Assembly (NCBI GenBank): GCA_031257115.1
Contig: JAIRPF010000023.1
Span: 1 to 43,078, forward strand
From: Accumulibacter sp.
GTDB lineage: Bacteria > Pseudomonadota > Gammaproteobacteria > Burkholderiales > Rhodocyclaceae
DNA: 43,078 bases
Direction of reading: 5' to 3'
Program-made: the position numbers and the translations under genes
The notes under the pieces: model-generated
What the model was told of the DNA's origin: nothing
Databases searched by the model: none
Seen by the model: only the letters and a program-made list of their open reading frames with translations
Shown: piece by piece, positions 21,876 through 31,665 of the stretch
Position numbering within the stretch: position 1 is the stretch's first letter
Layout of the letters: every line of letters begins with the position of its first letter

Positions 21876-23249
21876 ATGAGCGATTTCCTGTTCTACGCGC
21901 TGGCCTTCGCCGTGTTGCTGGGGGTGCTCATCGTCGTGCACGAACTCGGCCATTTCGTGGTTGCCCGCTGGGCGGGCGTGAAGGTGCTGCGGTTCTCGGT
22001 CGGGTTTGGCCGTCCGCTCGTCCTCTGGCGGGCGGGCAAGGACGCTACCGAATGGGCGATCGGGATTTTCCCCCTGGGTGGATACGTGCGGATGCTGGGC
22101 GAGGGCGATGACGGCGGCGACGTGGCGCCGCACGAGGCGCACCGCAGTTTCGACCGCCAGAGCGTCTGGAAACGCATGGCCATCGTCGCCGCCGGGCCGC
22201 TGGCCAACCTGGCGATGGCCACCGTCCTCTACTGGGGCCTGTTCATGCACGGCACGGAGGAGTTGCGCCCCGTCCTGGGGCCGCCCGTCGCCGCCAGTCC
22301 GGCGGATCTGGCCGGAATACGCAACGGGGAACGGGTGCTCAGGGCGGGCGGCGAGGCCGTCGAGACCTGGGCCGATCTGCGCTGGATTTTGTTGCGCCGG
22401 ATGATGGAGCAGGATTCGGTGGAGCTGGATCTCGTCGATGAGCGCGGCGAAACCAGCGTTTGCCGCCTGGCGCTGGCGGAGGCGCGCAATCCGGGGCCGG
22501 GCGAGGATCCCATCGAGCGCCTGGGGCTGAGAATCTTCCAGCCGGCCATTCCGGCCGTCCTGGGGAGCATCGCGCCGGGAAGCGCGGCGGCCGCCGCCGG
22601 ACTGCTGCCGGGCGACGAGGTGGTCAGCATCGACGGCCAGGCCGTCGTTTCGTGGACGGACGTGGTGCGGGCGGTCCGCGCCGCGCCGGGAAGGCCCCTG
22701 CTTTTCGGCTATGAAAGAGGCGGGGCGGCGTTTACGGTGGAAATCACGCCCGCGCCGGTGGAGAGCGGCGGCCGCGAAATCGGGCGGATCGGCGCGATGG
22801 TCGCCGATCCCGGCTTCGACCGGGACGGCCTGCTGGTCACGGTCCGTCACGGTTTCCTGCCGGCCTTGGGCAAGGCGATCGCGGAGACCTGGGACAAGTC
22901 GCTGTTTACCCTGCGCTCGATGGGCAAGATGATTACCGGCGCATTGTCCTGGCACAACATCAGCGGCCCGGTGACGATCGCCGACTACGCCGGGCAGTCC
23001 GCCAGGCTGGGTCTCGACCATTACCTGCGCTTCATGGCGCTGGTGAGCCTGAGCCTCGCGGTGCTCAACCTCTTGCCCGTTCCGGTGCTGGACGGCGGCC
23101 ATTTACTGTATTATGTCGTGGAAATCGCGAGAGGCAGGCCGCTGCCCGACCGATGCCTGATGATCGGCCAGAAGATCGGACTGGCATTGATCCTGATGTT
23201 GATGGTCTTCGCGCTCTACAATGACTTCACTCGATTGATTCCTGGCTGA
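21876..23249 (+). CDS. rseP: RIP site-2 metalloprotease RseP
   Basis: A 457-residue inner-membrane zinc protease that cleaves anti-sigma factor RseA and signal-peptide remnants. The zinc motif HELGH (22-26) lies in the first membrane helix. Two PDZ domains span residues about 115-290 (the second around AAGLLPGDEVVSIDGQAVVS). The third catalytic residue lies in NLLPVPVLDGGHLLYY near residue 407, followed by the last membrane helix. Length fits RseP (about 450). First gene of the envelope operon: bamA starts 3 bases after its stop region. The usual upstream neighbours cdsA and dxr are missing. Confidence 0.97.
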   Translation: MSDFLFYALAFAVLLGVLIVVHELGHFVVARWAGVKVLRFSVGFGRPLVLWRAGKDATEWAIGIFPLGGYVRMLGEGDDGGDVAPHEAHRSFDRQSVWKRMAIVAAGPLANLAMATVLYWGLFMHGTEELRPVLGPPVAASPADLAGIRNGERVLRAGGEAVETWADLRWILLRRMMEQDSVELDLVDERGETSVCRLALAEARNPGPGEDPIERLGLRIFQPAIPAVLGSIAPGSAAAAAGLLPGDEVVSIDGQAVVSWTDVVRAVRAAPGRPLLFGYERGGAAFTVEITPAPVESGGREIGRIGAMVADPGFDRDGLLVTVRHGFLPALGKAIAETWDKSLFTLRSMGKMITGALSWHNISGPVTIADYAGQSARLGLDHYLRFMALVSLSLAVLNLLPVPVLDGGHLLYYVVEIARGRPLPDRCLMIGQKIGLALILMLMVFALYNDFTRLIPG

Positions 23250-23252
23250 TCC

Positions 23253-25595
23253 ATGAAAAAAATCCTGCTCGCCGGCGCGTTTTTCGCGTTGTGCCTATCA
23301 AACGCCATCGCCTTCGAACCTTTCACGGTAAAGGACATCCGGGTCGAGGGCATCCAGCGAACCGAGGCCGGCACGGTGTTCAGCTATCTCCCGGTCAAGG
23401 TCGGCGAAACGATGACCGACGAGAAGGCGGCGCAGGCGATCAAGGCGCTGTTCGCCACCGGGTTTTTCCGGGACGTGCGCATCGAACTCGACGGCGGTAT
23501 CGTCGTGGTCGTCGTCGAGGAGCGGCCGGCGATCGCGCAGATCGATTTCGTCGGCCTCAAGGAGTTCGACAAGGAGCAGATCATCAAGGGCCTGAAGGAC
23601 GCGGGATTCGCCATGTCGCGCCCGTTCGACCGCAGCATGCTGGAGCGGGCCGAGCAGGAACTGAAACGGCAGTACCTGACGCGCGGCAAGTACGCGATGA
23701 CGGTGACCACGACGGTGACGCCGCTCGAAAGGAACCGCGTCGGCATCAACTTCAACATCGACGAGGGCGATTCCGCGCTGATCCGGCAGATCAACATCGT
23801 CGGGGCGTCGGCGTTCAAGGAGAAGGAACTGCTTGATCTTTTCCAGCTGCAAACGCCGAACTGGATCAGCTGGTATACGAAAAACGACCAGTATTCGCGG
23901 CAAAAGCTGTCCGCCGACCTGGAAACGCTGCGGTCTTTCTACATGAACCGGGGATTCCTCGAATTCAACATCGAGTCGACGCAGGTTTCGATCAGCCCGG
24001 ACAAGAAAGACATCTACATCACGATCGCCCTGTCGGAAGGCGACCGCTACGTCGTTTCCTCGGTGAAGCTGGCGGGCGACCTGATCCTCGCCGAGGACGA
24101 ATTCAGGAAAGCCATGAAGATCAAGGCGGGAGAAATTTTCTCGCGCGAAACGGTCAACGAGAGCGCCAAGGCCATCGGCGACAAGCTGTCGAGCCAGGGT
24201 TACGCTTTCGCCAACGTCAACGTGGCGCCCGAAATCGACAAGGAAAAAAGGCAGGTGATGCTCACCGTTTTCGTCGATCCGGGCCGGCGGGTCTACGTCC
24301 GCCGCATCAACATCGGCGGCAACACCAAGACGCGCGACGAGGTCGTCCGGCAGGAAATCCGGCAGATGGAAGGCGGCTGGTACGACGACGAGCGCGTCAA
24401 GCTCTCGAAGCAGCGCATCGACAAGACCGACTATTTTTCCGAGGTGGCCGTCGAGACGGTTCCCGTTCCGGGAACCACGGATCAGATCGACATCAATTAC
24501 AGCGTGGCCGAAAAGACGACGGGGAACATCACGGTCGGGGCGGGTTATTCGCAGTCGGAAAAGGTCATTCTTTCAGGCTCGATTTCCCAGGCCAACATCT
24601 TCGGCAGCGGCAAGTTCGCCTCGGTCCAGATCGGCACCGGGAAGATCAACCGCGCCATCGGATTCAGCTACAACAACCCGTATTTCACGGTCGACGGGAT
24701 CAGCCAGGGATTCGACATCTATCACCGGAAGTCGGACCCGACCTACCTCGACTACATGTACAAGACGACATCGACCGGCGGCGGAATCCGGTTCGGCATT
24801 CCGATTTCCGAGAAACAATCGATCAATTTCGGAGTGTCGGTCGACTACACGAAAGTCACCATCGAACGGAACGACGGGGATACGCCGCGGCAGTACGAGA
24901 AATTCATCGACGACTTCTGCGGTACCAGCGCGAGTTCCTGCGGCAATCTGTCGGTGCCGCTCACGGCCGGCTGGGTCAGCGACGGGCGGGACAGCGCGAT
25001 CGACCCGACGCAGGGCGTCTACCAGCGGGCGACGTTCGAGGTCAGCCCCGGCGGCGACCTGCGTTACTACAAGGCTTCCTACCAGTACCAGCGTTATTTC
25101 CCGATGACCCGGAACCTGGTGCTGATGCTGAACGGGGAAGCGAGCTACGCCAAGGGCCTGGGCGGGCAGAAATTGCCGTTCTTCAAGAACTTCTACGCGG
25201 GCGGCGTGGGGTCCGTCCGCGGCTGGGACACGGCCAGCCTGGGGCCTTACGAGATCGACCACAACGGCGACGAAGTGCGCCTGGGCGGCTCGAAGCGCTT
25301 CATTTTCAACGCCGAACTGATGATGCCGCTGCCTGGCGTCGGCCTGGACAAATCGTTCCGCGTCGGCCCCTTCTTCGACGCCGGGCAGGTCTATTCGGAC
25401 GACAAGGTCGAAGGCACCTGCCACACGATACGAAAAACTTCCTGCGGCGAAGGCCCGGTCCGCATGTCGACGGGGTTTGCCGCGGCCTGGCTCTCGCCCC
25501 TGGGGCCGCTGAAGTTCAGCTTCGCGTACCCGCTGAACAGGCAGAAAAATGATAACATTCAACGTTTCCAGTTCCAGTTGGGAACGATGTTCTAG
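23253..25595 (+). CDS. bamA: Outer membrane protein assembly factor BamA
   Basis: A 780-residue BamA, the Omp85-family insertase for outer-membrane beta-barrels. A signal peptide ends at about SNAIA. Five POTRA domains follow (residues about 22-420, beginning FTVKDIRVEGIQRTEAGTVF), then a 16-strand barrel. The lid-loop motif VRGW is present (GGVGSVRGWDTASLGP), and the protein ends in the barrel-sorting aromatic residue (QFQLGTMF). A surface loop contains a cysteine pair (DFCGTSASSCGN) and another loop CHTIRKTSCGE, possible extracellular disulfides. It sits between rseP and skp, as in most proteobacteria. Confidence 0.98.
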   Translation: MKKILLAGAFFALCLSNAIAFEPFTVKDIRVEGIQRTEAGTVFSYLPVKVGETMTDEKAAQAIKALFATGFFRDVRIELDGGIVVVVVEERPAIAQIDFVGLKEFDKEQIIKGLKDAGFAMSRPFDRSMLERAEQELKRQYLTRGKYAMTVTTTVTPLERNRVGINFNIDEGDSALIRQINIVGASAFKEKELLDLFQLQTPNWISWYTKNDQYSRQKLSADLETLRSFYMNRGFLEFNIESTQVSISPDKKDIYITIALSEGDRYVVSSVKLAGDLILAEDEFRKAMKIKAGEIFSRETVNESAKAIGDKLSSQGYAFANVNVAPEIDKEKRQVMLTVFVDPGRRVYVRRINIGGNTKTRDEVVRQEIRQMEGGWYDDERVKLSKQRIDKTDYFSEVAVETVPVPGTTDQIDINYSVAEKTTGNITVGAGYSQSEKVILSGSISQANIFGSGKFASVQIGTGKINRAIGFSYNNPYFTVDGISQGFDIYHRKSDPTYLDYMYKTTSTGGGIRFGIPISEKQSINFGVSVDYTKVTIERNDGDTPRQYEKFIDDFCGTSASSCGNLSVPLTAGWVSDGRDSAIDPTQGVYQRATFEVSPGGDLRYYKASYQYQRYFPMTRNLVLMLNGEASYAKGLGGQKLPFFKNFYAGGVGSVRGWDTASLGPYEIDHNGDEVRLGGSKRFIFNAELMMPLPGVGLDKSFRVGPFFDAGQVYSDDKVEGTCHTIRKTSCGEGPVRMSTGFAAAWLSPLGPLKFSFAYPLNRQKNDNIQRFQFQLGTMF

Positions 25596-25610
25596 TCTAG
25601 GAGAAACAGC

Positions 25611-26120
25611 TTGAAAACGAAATTTGCCACACTGCTGGTTCTGTTGATGCTCGTATGGCCAGCGTCGTTCGTGGCGGCTCAGGAGTCGGTGAAAATCGGG
25701 TACGTCGACACGCAGCGGATATTCCGCGACGCGCCCGCCGCGGTAAAGGCCGCGAAGAAAATCGAAGCCGAATTTTCCCGGCGCGACCAGGAACTGCAAA
25801 ACATGGACAAGCAGCTCCGGGGCATGCAGGACGCGCTTGAGAAAAACGCCGTGACGATGAGCGACACGGACCGGCGCGCCAAGGAGAAGGAATTGAACGA
25901 GCTGGCGCGGGAATTCCAGCGCAAGCAGCGCGAATTCCGCGAGGATCTCAACCTGCGCCAGAACGAGGAAAACGCGGCCATCATCGAAAAGGCCAACCGG
26001 GCCATCAAACAGCTCGCCGAAAGTGAAAAATTCGACCTGATCGTCCAGGACGTGGTGTGGGCCAGTCCGAAGCTCGACATCACCGACAAGATCATCAAGG
26101 CGCTGACCGACGGCAAGTAA
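25611..26120 (+). CDS. skp: OmpH/Skp-family periplasmic chaperone
   Basis: A 169-residue periplasmic chaperone that holds unfolded outer-membrane proteins for BamA. A signal peptide ends near FVAAQE. The mature start [20 protein letters not shown] and the long charged coiled-coil arms (about residues 45-120, rich in Lys/Glu/Gln/Arg) are typical. The start codon appears to be TTG at 25611, with TAGGAG 7 bases upstream and no ATG nearby. Located 15 bases after bamA and 5 bases before lpxD, the standard order. Confidence 0.93.
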   Translation: MKTKFATLLVLLMLVWPASFVAAQESVKIGYVDTQRIFRDAPAAVKAAKKIEAEFSRRDQELQNMDKQLRGMQDALEKNAVTMSDTDRRAKEKELNELAREFQRKQREFREDLNLRQNEENAAIIEKANRAIKQLAESEKFDLIVQDVVWASPKLDITDKIIKALTDGK

Positions 26121-26125
26121 TCGAC

Positions 26126-27163
26126 GTGACAAGACACGGCGGGTTTCGTCTCGAAGAGATCGTCGCGCGGCTGGGGGGACGGGTCGAAGGCGACGCCTCC
26201 GTCGCCGTTTCGCGGGTCGCCGCGCTGGCCTCGGCGGAGCCGGGCCAAATCGCTTTTCTGTCCAATCCCAAATATCGCGGGCAGCTCCGGTCGACCCGGG
26301 CCTCGGCGGTCATCGTGCCGCCGCGGTTCGCCGGCGACACCGCGCTGCCGAAAATCGTCCATCCGAATTCCTATGCGTACTACGCGCGCGTGGCGGCCCT
26401 GCTGAATCCGCCGCCGGCGCGGCCGGCCGGGATTCATCCGAGCGCGATCGCGCATAGCGCCGTGCCCGGAACGGCGCGGATCGGCGAGAACGTGGTGATC
26501 GGCGAGAACGCGACGATCGGCGAAAACGTGACGCTCTACCCCGGCTGCGTGATCGGCGACGGCGTCTCGATCGGCGACGACTCGGTGCTGTACCCGAACG
26601 TGGTGGTGTACCGCGATTGCGTCATCGGCCGCCGCGCCGTCGTGCAGGCCGGCGCCGTCATCGGCGGCGACGGTTTCGGCTTCGCCCAGGAGGATGGACG
26701 CTGGGTCAAGATTCCCCAGATCGGCCGCGTGGTGATCGGCGACGACGTCGAGATCGGCGCCAATACCTCGATCGACCGGGGCGCGCTGGACGACACGGTG
26801 ATCGGCGACGGCGTCAAGCTCGACAACCTGATCCAGATCGCGCACAACGTCGTGATCGGCGAGCACACGGCGATGGCCGGCTGCGTCGGAATCGCCGGCA
26901 GCGCGCGGATCGGGCGGCGCTGCACGATCGGCGGCGCCGGCATGATCGCCGGCCACCTCGAACTGGCGGACGACGTGCATATCTCCGCCGGAACGCTGGT
27001 AAGCAAAAGCCTGCGCCGGCCCGGCCAATACACCGGCATCTTTCCCACGGAACCGCACGAGGAATGGCTGCGGCACGCGGCGCAGTTCAAGCGCCTCGCC
27101 AAACTGGCCGAACGGGTATCCGAACTTGAGAAAAAACTCGAACTCATGGAGAAGACATCTTGA
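26126..27163 (+). CDS. lpxD: UDP-3-O-(3-hydroxyacyl)glucosamine N-acyltransferase LpxD
   Basis: A 345-residue acyltransferase for the third step of lipid A synthesis. The N-terminal uridine-binding domain ([33 protein letters not shown]) is followed by a left-handed beta-helix of hexapeptide repeats ([20 protein letters not shown] and onward). Then come [28 protein letters not shown] and the catalytic His in [18 protein letters not shown]. The C-terminal helix ends [20 protein letters not shown] at 26126 is the best start; the frame open further upstream overlaps skp. Its end overlaps the fabZ start. Confidence 0.96.
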   Translation: MTRHGGFRLEEIVARLGGRVEGDASVAVSRVAALASAEPGQIAFLSNPKYRGQLRSTRASAVIVPPRFAGDTALPKIVHPNSYAYYARVAALLNPPPARPAGIHPSAIAHSAVPGTARIGENVVIGENATIGENVTLYPGCVIGDGVSIGDDSVLYPNVVVYRDCVIGRRAVVQAGAVIGGDGFGFAQEDGRWVKIPQIGRVVIGDDVEIGANTSIDRGALDDTVIGDGVKLDNLIQIAHNVVIGEHTAMAGCVGIAGSARIGRRCTIGGAGMIAGHLELADDVHISAGTLVSKSLRRPGQYTGIFPTEPHEEWLRHAAQFKRLAKLAERVSELEKKLELMEKTS

Positions 27164-27624
27164 ATACAATGGATATTCATGAAATATTGAAGCACCTTCC
27201 CCACCGCTATCCCTTTCTCCTCGTCGACCGGGTGGTCGATATCCAGCTTGGGTCGGAACTGGAAGAAAAATCCATTCACGCCTACAAGAACATCACCATC
27301 AACGAGCCGTTTTTCGTCGGGCATTTTCCGCATCATCCGGTGCTCCCCGGCGTGCTGATCATGGAGGCGCTGGCGCAGGCCGCCGGCATCCTGTCGTTCA
27401 GGGCGCTGGGCGCCCTGCCGGACGAGAGTTCGCTGTTCTATTTCGTCGGCATCGACAACGCGCGTTTCAAGAAGCCCGTGACGGCGGGCGACCAGCTCCA
27501 TCTGCACGTCAAGACCATCGGCCGGCCCCGGCGCGGCCTGTGGAAATACGAGGCCGTGGCGCGCGTCGACGGCGAAGTGGCCGCCGAGGCCGAACTGATG
27601 TGCGCCAAGCGCGACGTGGCGTGA
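27160..27624 (+). CDS. fabZ: 3-hydroxyacyl-ACP dehydratase FabZ
   Basis: A 154-residue hot-dog fold dehydratase of fatty-acid synthesis. Motifs: [42 protein letters not shown] with the catalytic His, and [11 protein letters not shown] with the catalytic Glu. A TTG at 27160 overlaps the lpxD stop (TTGA) and is well spaced from GGAGA; the ATG at 27169 (MDIHEILK) matches the most common family start. Either is possible. It competes with lipid A synthesis for 3-hydroxyacyl-ACP, which explains its place among lpx genes. Confidence 0.97.
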   Translation: MNTMDIHEILKHLPHRYPFLLVDRVVDIQLGSELEEKSIHAYKNITINEPFFVGHFPHHPVLPGVLIMEALAQAAGILSFRALGALPDESSLFYFVGIDNARFKKPVTAGDQLHLHVKTIGRPRRGLWKYEAVARVDGEVAAEAELMCAKRDVA

Positions 27625-27637
27625 TCGTGGAAAAAGC

Positions 27638-27770
27638 GGTCAACCACGACGTGCGCGACGGGAAACAAGGATATTTCAAAAAGGCTTTCATCGTGTCCGT
27701 CGTGCCCGTCGTGGTTGAAATTTCCGCCCTTTCTCCGTGCTCTCCATGCTCTCCGTGGTCAATTACCGAG
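27638..27770. repeat. Family A repeats inserted in the lpx operon
   Basis: The 154-base gap between fabZ and lpxA is filled with repeat units: gtcaaccacgacgtgcgcga, then on the other arm cgtgtccgtcgtgcccgtcg and ctccatgctctccgtggtca. In most relatives fabZ and lpxA are nearly adjacent, so this looks like an insertion of the repeat into the operon without breaking a gene. Confidence 0.7.
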
Positions 27771-27778
27771 GTTTTCAA

Positions 27779-28549
27779 ATGATCCATCCTACCGCGATCA
27801 TCCATCCCGGCGCGCGTCTGGGCGAGGGCGTCGGCGTCGGAGCGTATTCGATCGTCGGCGAGAACGTCGAGATCGGCGACGATACCTGGGTCGGTCCGCA
27901 CGTGGTGATTACCGGGCATACCCGGATCGGCCGCGACAACCGGATCTACCAGTTCTCCTCGATCGGCGAAGCGCCCCAGGACAAGAAATATGGCGGCGAG
28001 CCGACGCGGCTGGAAATCGGCGACCGCAACACCATCCGCGAATTCTGTACGTTCAATTCCGGCACCGTGCAGGACGCGGGCGTGACCCGCATCGGCAGCG
28101 ACAACTGGATCATGGCCTACGTGCATATCGCGCACGATTGCCAGGTCGGCAACCACACGATTTTCGCCAACAACGCGCAGCTGGCGGGGCACGTCCACGT
28201 CGGCGACTGGGCGATTTTCGGCGGCTACACGGGCGTGCACCAGTTCTGCCGGATCGGCGCGCACACCATGACCGCCGTCGGCACCGTCGTTTTGCAGGAC
28301 ATTCCCCCCTACGTGATGGCCGCCGGCAATTCCGCCACGCCCCACGGCATCAACGTGGAGGGCCTGAAGCGGCGCGGCTTTTCGGCGGACGCGCTGCTCT
28401 GCCTGAAGCGCGCCTACCGCACGCTCTACAAATCCGGGCTGATGCTCGACGAGGCCCGCGCCAAGCTGGCGGAAGACGCCGGAGCGCATCCGGAAATCCA
28501 GCCGATTCTCGACTTCCTGGCGGTTTCCAGGCGCGGCATCATTCGATGA
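27779..28549 (+). CDS. lpxA: UDP-N-acetylglucosamine acyltransferase LpxA
   Basis: A 256-residue cytoplasmic acyltransferase, the first step of lipid A synthesis. It has the left-handed beta-helix repeats from [20 protein letters not shown] onward, the family stretch [20 protein letters not shown], the catalytic His region [20 protein letters not shown], and [17 protein letters not shown]. The C-terminal helical part starts at [12 protein letters not shown]. The ATG at 27779 gives the canonical start; upstream in-frame codons lie in the repeat. Its stop overlaps the lpxB start (ATGA). Confidence 0.97.
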   Translation: MIHPTAIIHPGARLGEGVGVGAYSIVGENVEIGDDTWVGPHVVITGHTRIGRDNRIYQFSSIGEAPQDKKYGGEPTRLEIGDRNTIREFCTFNSGTVQDAGVTRIGSDNWIMAYVHIAHDCQVGNHTIFANNAQLAGHVHVGDWAIFGGYTGVHQFCRIGAHTMTAVGTVVLQDIPPYVMAAGNSATPHGINVEGLKRRGFSADALLCLKRAYRTLYKSGLMLDEARAKLAEDAGAHPEIQPILDFLAVSRRGIIR

Positions 28550-29730
28550 CCTCTGGCGTCGCGCGCATCGCCATGGTGGCCGGCGAAGCGTCGGGCGATC
28601 TTTTGGCCAGCCACCTGATCCAGGCATTGCGGGCGAAAATCGCGCGCGCCGAATTTTTCGGCATCGGCGGGCCGAGGATGACCGGACAGGGCTTCGACGC
28701 CTGGTTTCCGCTGGAAAAGCTGGCCGTTCGCGGCTACGTCGAAGTGCTCCGGCATTACCGCGAGATTTCCGGAATACGCAGGGAACTCAAGCGCCGCCTG
28801 CTGGCCGCTCCGCCGGACGTGTTCATCGGCGTCGACGCGCCGGATTTCAACCTGGCGCTCGAAGGAACGCTCAAGCGGCGGGGCGTGCCGGCCATCCACT
28901 ACGTCAGCCCGTCGATCTGGGCGTGGCGCGGAAGGCGCATCCACGAGATCGGCCGCTCCGTTTCCCGCGTCCTGGCCCTGTTTCCCTTTGAACCGGCGCT
29001 GTACGAAAAGGAAGGCATTCCCGTCACCTATGTCGGGCATCCGCTCGCCGACGCGCTGCCACTCGACGATACGCACGAGGCGGCGCGCGAGCTGCTCGGC
29101 ATCGACCGGCAGCAGCCGGTTTTCGCCCTGCTGCCCGGCAGCCGGCAAGCCGAACTGCGCTACATGGCCGAGACCTTCATCGAAACGGCGGAACTGATCC
29201 ATCGGCGTCTCCCGGAAGCCCTGTTCCTCGCGCCGATGGCCACGCGCGAGACGCGCCTCCTGTTCGAAGCGGCGCTGCATCGCCGCCCGACGCGCGAACC
29301 GCCGATCCGCCTGCTGTTCGGGCACGCGCACGAAGCCATGGCGGCCTCCGACGCGGTGCTCGTGGCGAGCGGCACGGCGACGCTGGAAGCCGCGCTGCTC
29401 AAGCGCCCGATGGTCATCGCCTACAAGATGGCGGCGCTCTCGTACCGCCTGATGCGGCGCATGGGTTATCTGCCCTACGTCGGCTTGCCGAACATCCTGG
29501 CGGGCCGCTTCGTCGTCCCGGAATTCATCCAGGACAAAGCGACGCCGGAAAACCTGGCCGGGGCGCTGCTCGGTTTCATGGACGACGACGCCCGCCGCGC
29601 GGACATCGTCCGGGTATTCCGCGAGATCCATTCGCGGCTCAGGCAGGGCGCGGCGGAAAAGGCCGCCGAGGCCGTGTTGGCGGCGCTGCCGGCCAGGGCG
29701 GAAAAAGATGCCGTCCCTGTGTCTGCCTGA
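28546..29730 (+). CDS. lpxB: Lipid-A-disaccharide synthase LpxB
   Basis: A 394-residue GT-B glycosyltransferase joining UDP-2,3-diacylglucosamine and lipid X. Family motifs: [107 protein letters not shown] and [18 protein letters not shown]. The start overlaps the lpxA stop as ATGA, so the two are translationally coupled. The 3' end overlaps rnhB by 23 bases. Confidence 0.97.
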   Translation: MTSGVARIAMVAGEASGDLLASHLIQALRAKIARAEFFGIGGPRMTGQGFDAWFPLEKLAVRGYVEVLRHYREISGIRRELKRRLLAAPPDVFIGVDAPDFNLALEGTLKRRGVPAIHYVSPSIWAWRGRRIHEIGRSVSRVLALFPFEPALYEKEGIPVTYVGHPLADALPLDDTHEAARELLGIDRQQPVFALLPGSRQAELRYMAETFIETAELIHRRLPEALFLAPMATRETRLLFEAALHRRPTREPPIRLLFGHAHEAMAASDAVLVASGTATLEAALLKRPMVIAYKMAALSYRLMRRMGYLPYVGLPNILAGRFVVPEFIQDKATPENLAGALLGFMDDDARRADIVRVFREIHSRLRQGAAEKAAEAVLAALPARAEKDAVPVSA

Positions 29731-30295
29731 AGGTCTCGTCTGCGGCGTGGACGAAGCCGGGCGCGGCCCGCTCGCCGGCCCGGTCGTCGCCGCCGCCGTC
29801 ATCCTCGATCCGGGCCGGCCGATCGACGGACTGGACGACTCCAAGAAACTTTCCGCCAGGCGCCGCGCCGCGCTGGCCACCGAAATCCGCGCCAAGGCGC
29901 TCGCCTGGGCGGTGGCCGAGGCCAGCGCCGGGGAAATCGACCGCATCAACATCCTGCAAGCGAGCCTGCTCGCCATGCGCCGGGCGGTCGATGGCCTCGC
30001 CGTGCGCCCGGAGAGGGCGCTGATCGACGGCGACAAATGCCCCCGGCTCGACTGCCCCACGGAAGCAATCGTCGGCGGCGACGGCAAGATCGCGCCGATC
30101 GCCGCCGCCTCGATCCTGGCCAAGACCGTGCGCGACGCCGGCATGTTGGCGCTGCACGCCGTCCATCCCGTCTACGGCTTCGACCGCCACAAGGGTTATC
30201 CCACCGCCTTCCACCTGCAAGCCCTGCGCGAGCACGGCCCATGCCCGGCGCACCGCCGCAGCTACGCGCCCGTCGCGCAGATGACGTTATTGTGA
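29708..30295 (+). CDS. rnhB: Ribonuclease HII
   Basis: A 195-residue RNase HII that removes ribonucleotides from DNA and RNA-DNA hybrids. Visible active-site motifs: [20 protein letters not shown] (Asp-Glu pair), the substrate-recognition motif [13 protein letters not shown], the third Asp in LIDGDKC, and [12 protein letters not shown]; then the conserved [14 protein letters not shown]. Length is typical. It overlaps lpxB by 23 bases, a common arrangement at the end of the lpx cluster. Confidence 0.97.
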   Translation: MPSLCLPEGLVCGVDEAGRGPLAGPVVAAAVILDPGRPIDGLDDSKKLSARRRAALATEIRAKALAWAVAEASAGEIDRINILQASLLAMRRAVDGLAVRPERALIDGDKCPRLDCPTEAIVGGDGKIAPIAAASILAKTVRDAGMLALHAVHPVYGFDRHKGYPTAFHLQALREHGPCPAHRRSYAPVAQMTLL

Positions 30296-30302
30296 GAAGC
30301 AT

Positions 30303-30540
30303 TGGCCGCGGAGAAAATCTTTCGAGCCACGGAGTTCACGCGGAACACGGAGGAAAACCTTTTGATGATTTCCGTTTTTGCGCGGCCTTGCCTGCCCTAC
30401 CCGGCTTCGCGGACTCTCCGCTCCGCGCGTGCCGTGGTCAAAAAAGATTTTGCTTTTCCTGTGTCCCTGTGTTCCCACACATTTCCCCGTGGCCGCCTCG
30501 CGTGCCGTGGTCATCGTTTCTCGCTTTTCTCCGTGCTTCA
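30303..30540. repeat. Family A repeats between rnhB and the methyltransferase gene
   Basis: The gap contains several units in both orientations: gccacggagttcacgcggaa near 30334, then ccgtggtcaaaaaagatttt near 30431, tgtgtccctgtgttcccaca and gtgccgtggtcatcg. No coding sequence is supported. Confidence 0.65.
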
Positions 30541-30567
30541 ATCCCTGTTTCCTGACGGCGAATCGAT

Positions 30568-31383
30568 ATGAACCTCATCGTCTCGCGCGGCAACGCGCGT
30601 TTCCGCGAACTGAAAAAGCTCTGCCACGGCGGCCGTGAACGGCGCAAGGCCGGGCGTATCGTGCTCGACGGGCTGCATCTGATCGAAAGCTACGCGCAGC
30701 GTTTCGGGCCGCCGGACGAGCTGGTCGTCAGCGAAACCGGCCTGCGGCGCGCGGAAATCGCGCGATTCCTGGAGCGCCATCCCGAAATGGCGGCAAACGT
30801 CCTGGCCGACACGCTGTTCGCCGAACTGGCGACGGTCGACACGCCGGGCGGAATCCTGGCCATCGCCGCCCCGCCGCGCTGTGGGCGGGACGCGGACCCG
30901 TCGGCCGACGCCGTGCTGCTCGACGGCATCCAGGACCCCGGCAACCTCGGCTCGATCCTGCGCAGCGCGGCGGCGGCGGGGTTCCGGCAAATCCTGCTCT
31001 CGTCCGATTGCGCGCGGGCGTGGTCGCCGAAAACGCTGCGTGCCGCGATGGGCGCGCATTTTTCGCTCGACATTCACGAAGACGCCGACCTGCCGGGTTT
31101 TCTCTCGACGTATCGCGGGCAATCCCTCGTGACCGCGCCGGATGCCGACGCGGACCTTTTCGCCGCCGAACTCGGCCGGCCCGTCGCCTGGATATTCGGC
31201 AACGAAGGGCAAGGCGTCCGTCCCGAACTCTCGATGTCCGCCGGCAAGCGCGTCCGCATCCCGATGCCGGGAAACGCCGAATCGCTCAACGTCGGCGCGG
31301 CGGCGGCGATTTGCCTGTTCGAAACGGTGCGGCGGCGCTGCGGGGACGGTGACATCTGCGCCGCTCCGCGCCGCATCCTCTGA
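30568..31383 (+). CDS. TrmH/SpoU-family RNA 2'-O-methyltransferase
   Basis: A 271-residue SPOUT methyltransferase. The N-terminal RNA-binding part (residues about 1-100, with RFRELKKLCHGGRERRKAGR and VLDGLHLIESY) is followed by the trefoil-knot domain. Its three motifs are: motif 1 DGIQDPGNLGSILRSAAAAG, motif 2 FGNEGQGV, and motif 3 IPMPGNAESLNVGAAAAICL. Members modify rRNA or tRNA riboses. The exact site cannot be assigned; RlmB-like is possible but the N-terminus is not diagnostic. Position after rnhB, behind repeats, is common in betaproteobacteria. Confidence 0.9.
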   Translation: MNLIVSRGNARFRELKKLCHGGRERRKAGRIVLDGLHLIESYAQRFGPPDELVVSETGLRRAEIARFLERHPEMAANVLADTLFAELATVDTPGGILAIAAPPRCGRDADPSADAVLLDGIQDPGNLGSILRSAAAAGFRQILLSSDCARAWSPKTLRAAMGAHFSLDIHEDADLPGFLSTYRGQSLVTAPDADADLFAAELGRPVAWIFGNEGQGVRPELSMSAGKRVRIPMPGNAESLNVGAAAAICLFETVRRRCGDGDICAAPRRIL

Positions 31384-31665
31384 ATCGACAGCCCTTCGGG
31401 CCGGAGGTCATGGACTGGATCCCCGCTTTCGCGGAAATGACGGTTTCCTGTTCATCCACATTGGATAATTCAACCGCCAAACTCCTTCCGTCACGCGGCC
31501 TTGCCGCACGACACCTCCCTCCAGAGGGAGGCTTTGATATTGGAATGCGGGTGTCCCGCCCGCTTCGTTTATTTCGTGGCGCTTCGCGCCGGCGGCTTTT
31601 GCGGGGACGAGAATCGTTTGTTTTTCGTCTTTCATAATGTACAAGCCTGAACCGAAAACGCGCCA
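31384..31665. repeat. Repeat-filled gap (families B, C) before bioD
   Basis: It starts with a family B copy (gggccggaggtcatggactg from 31399, then a gatccccgctttcgcgg hairpin), then a family C copy at 31477-31531, then the gcgggtgtcccgcccgcttc motif near 31549 and a gcgcttcgcgccggcg stem. No gene is supported; frames through it are repeat translations. Confidence 0.6.

Noticed and set aside
21272-21877. Minus-strand frame of 201 codons upstream of rseP
   Set aside because: It runs through family A and B repeats; the peptide (FPSFPRKRESSAYIPA type) is a translation of those repeats.
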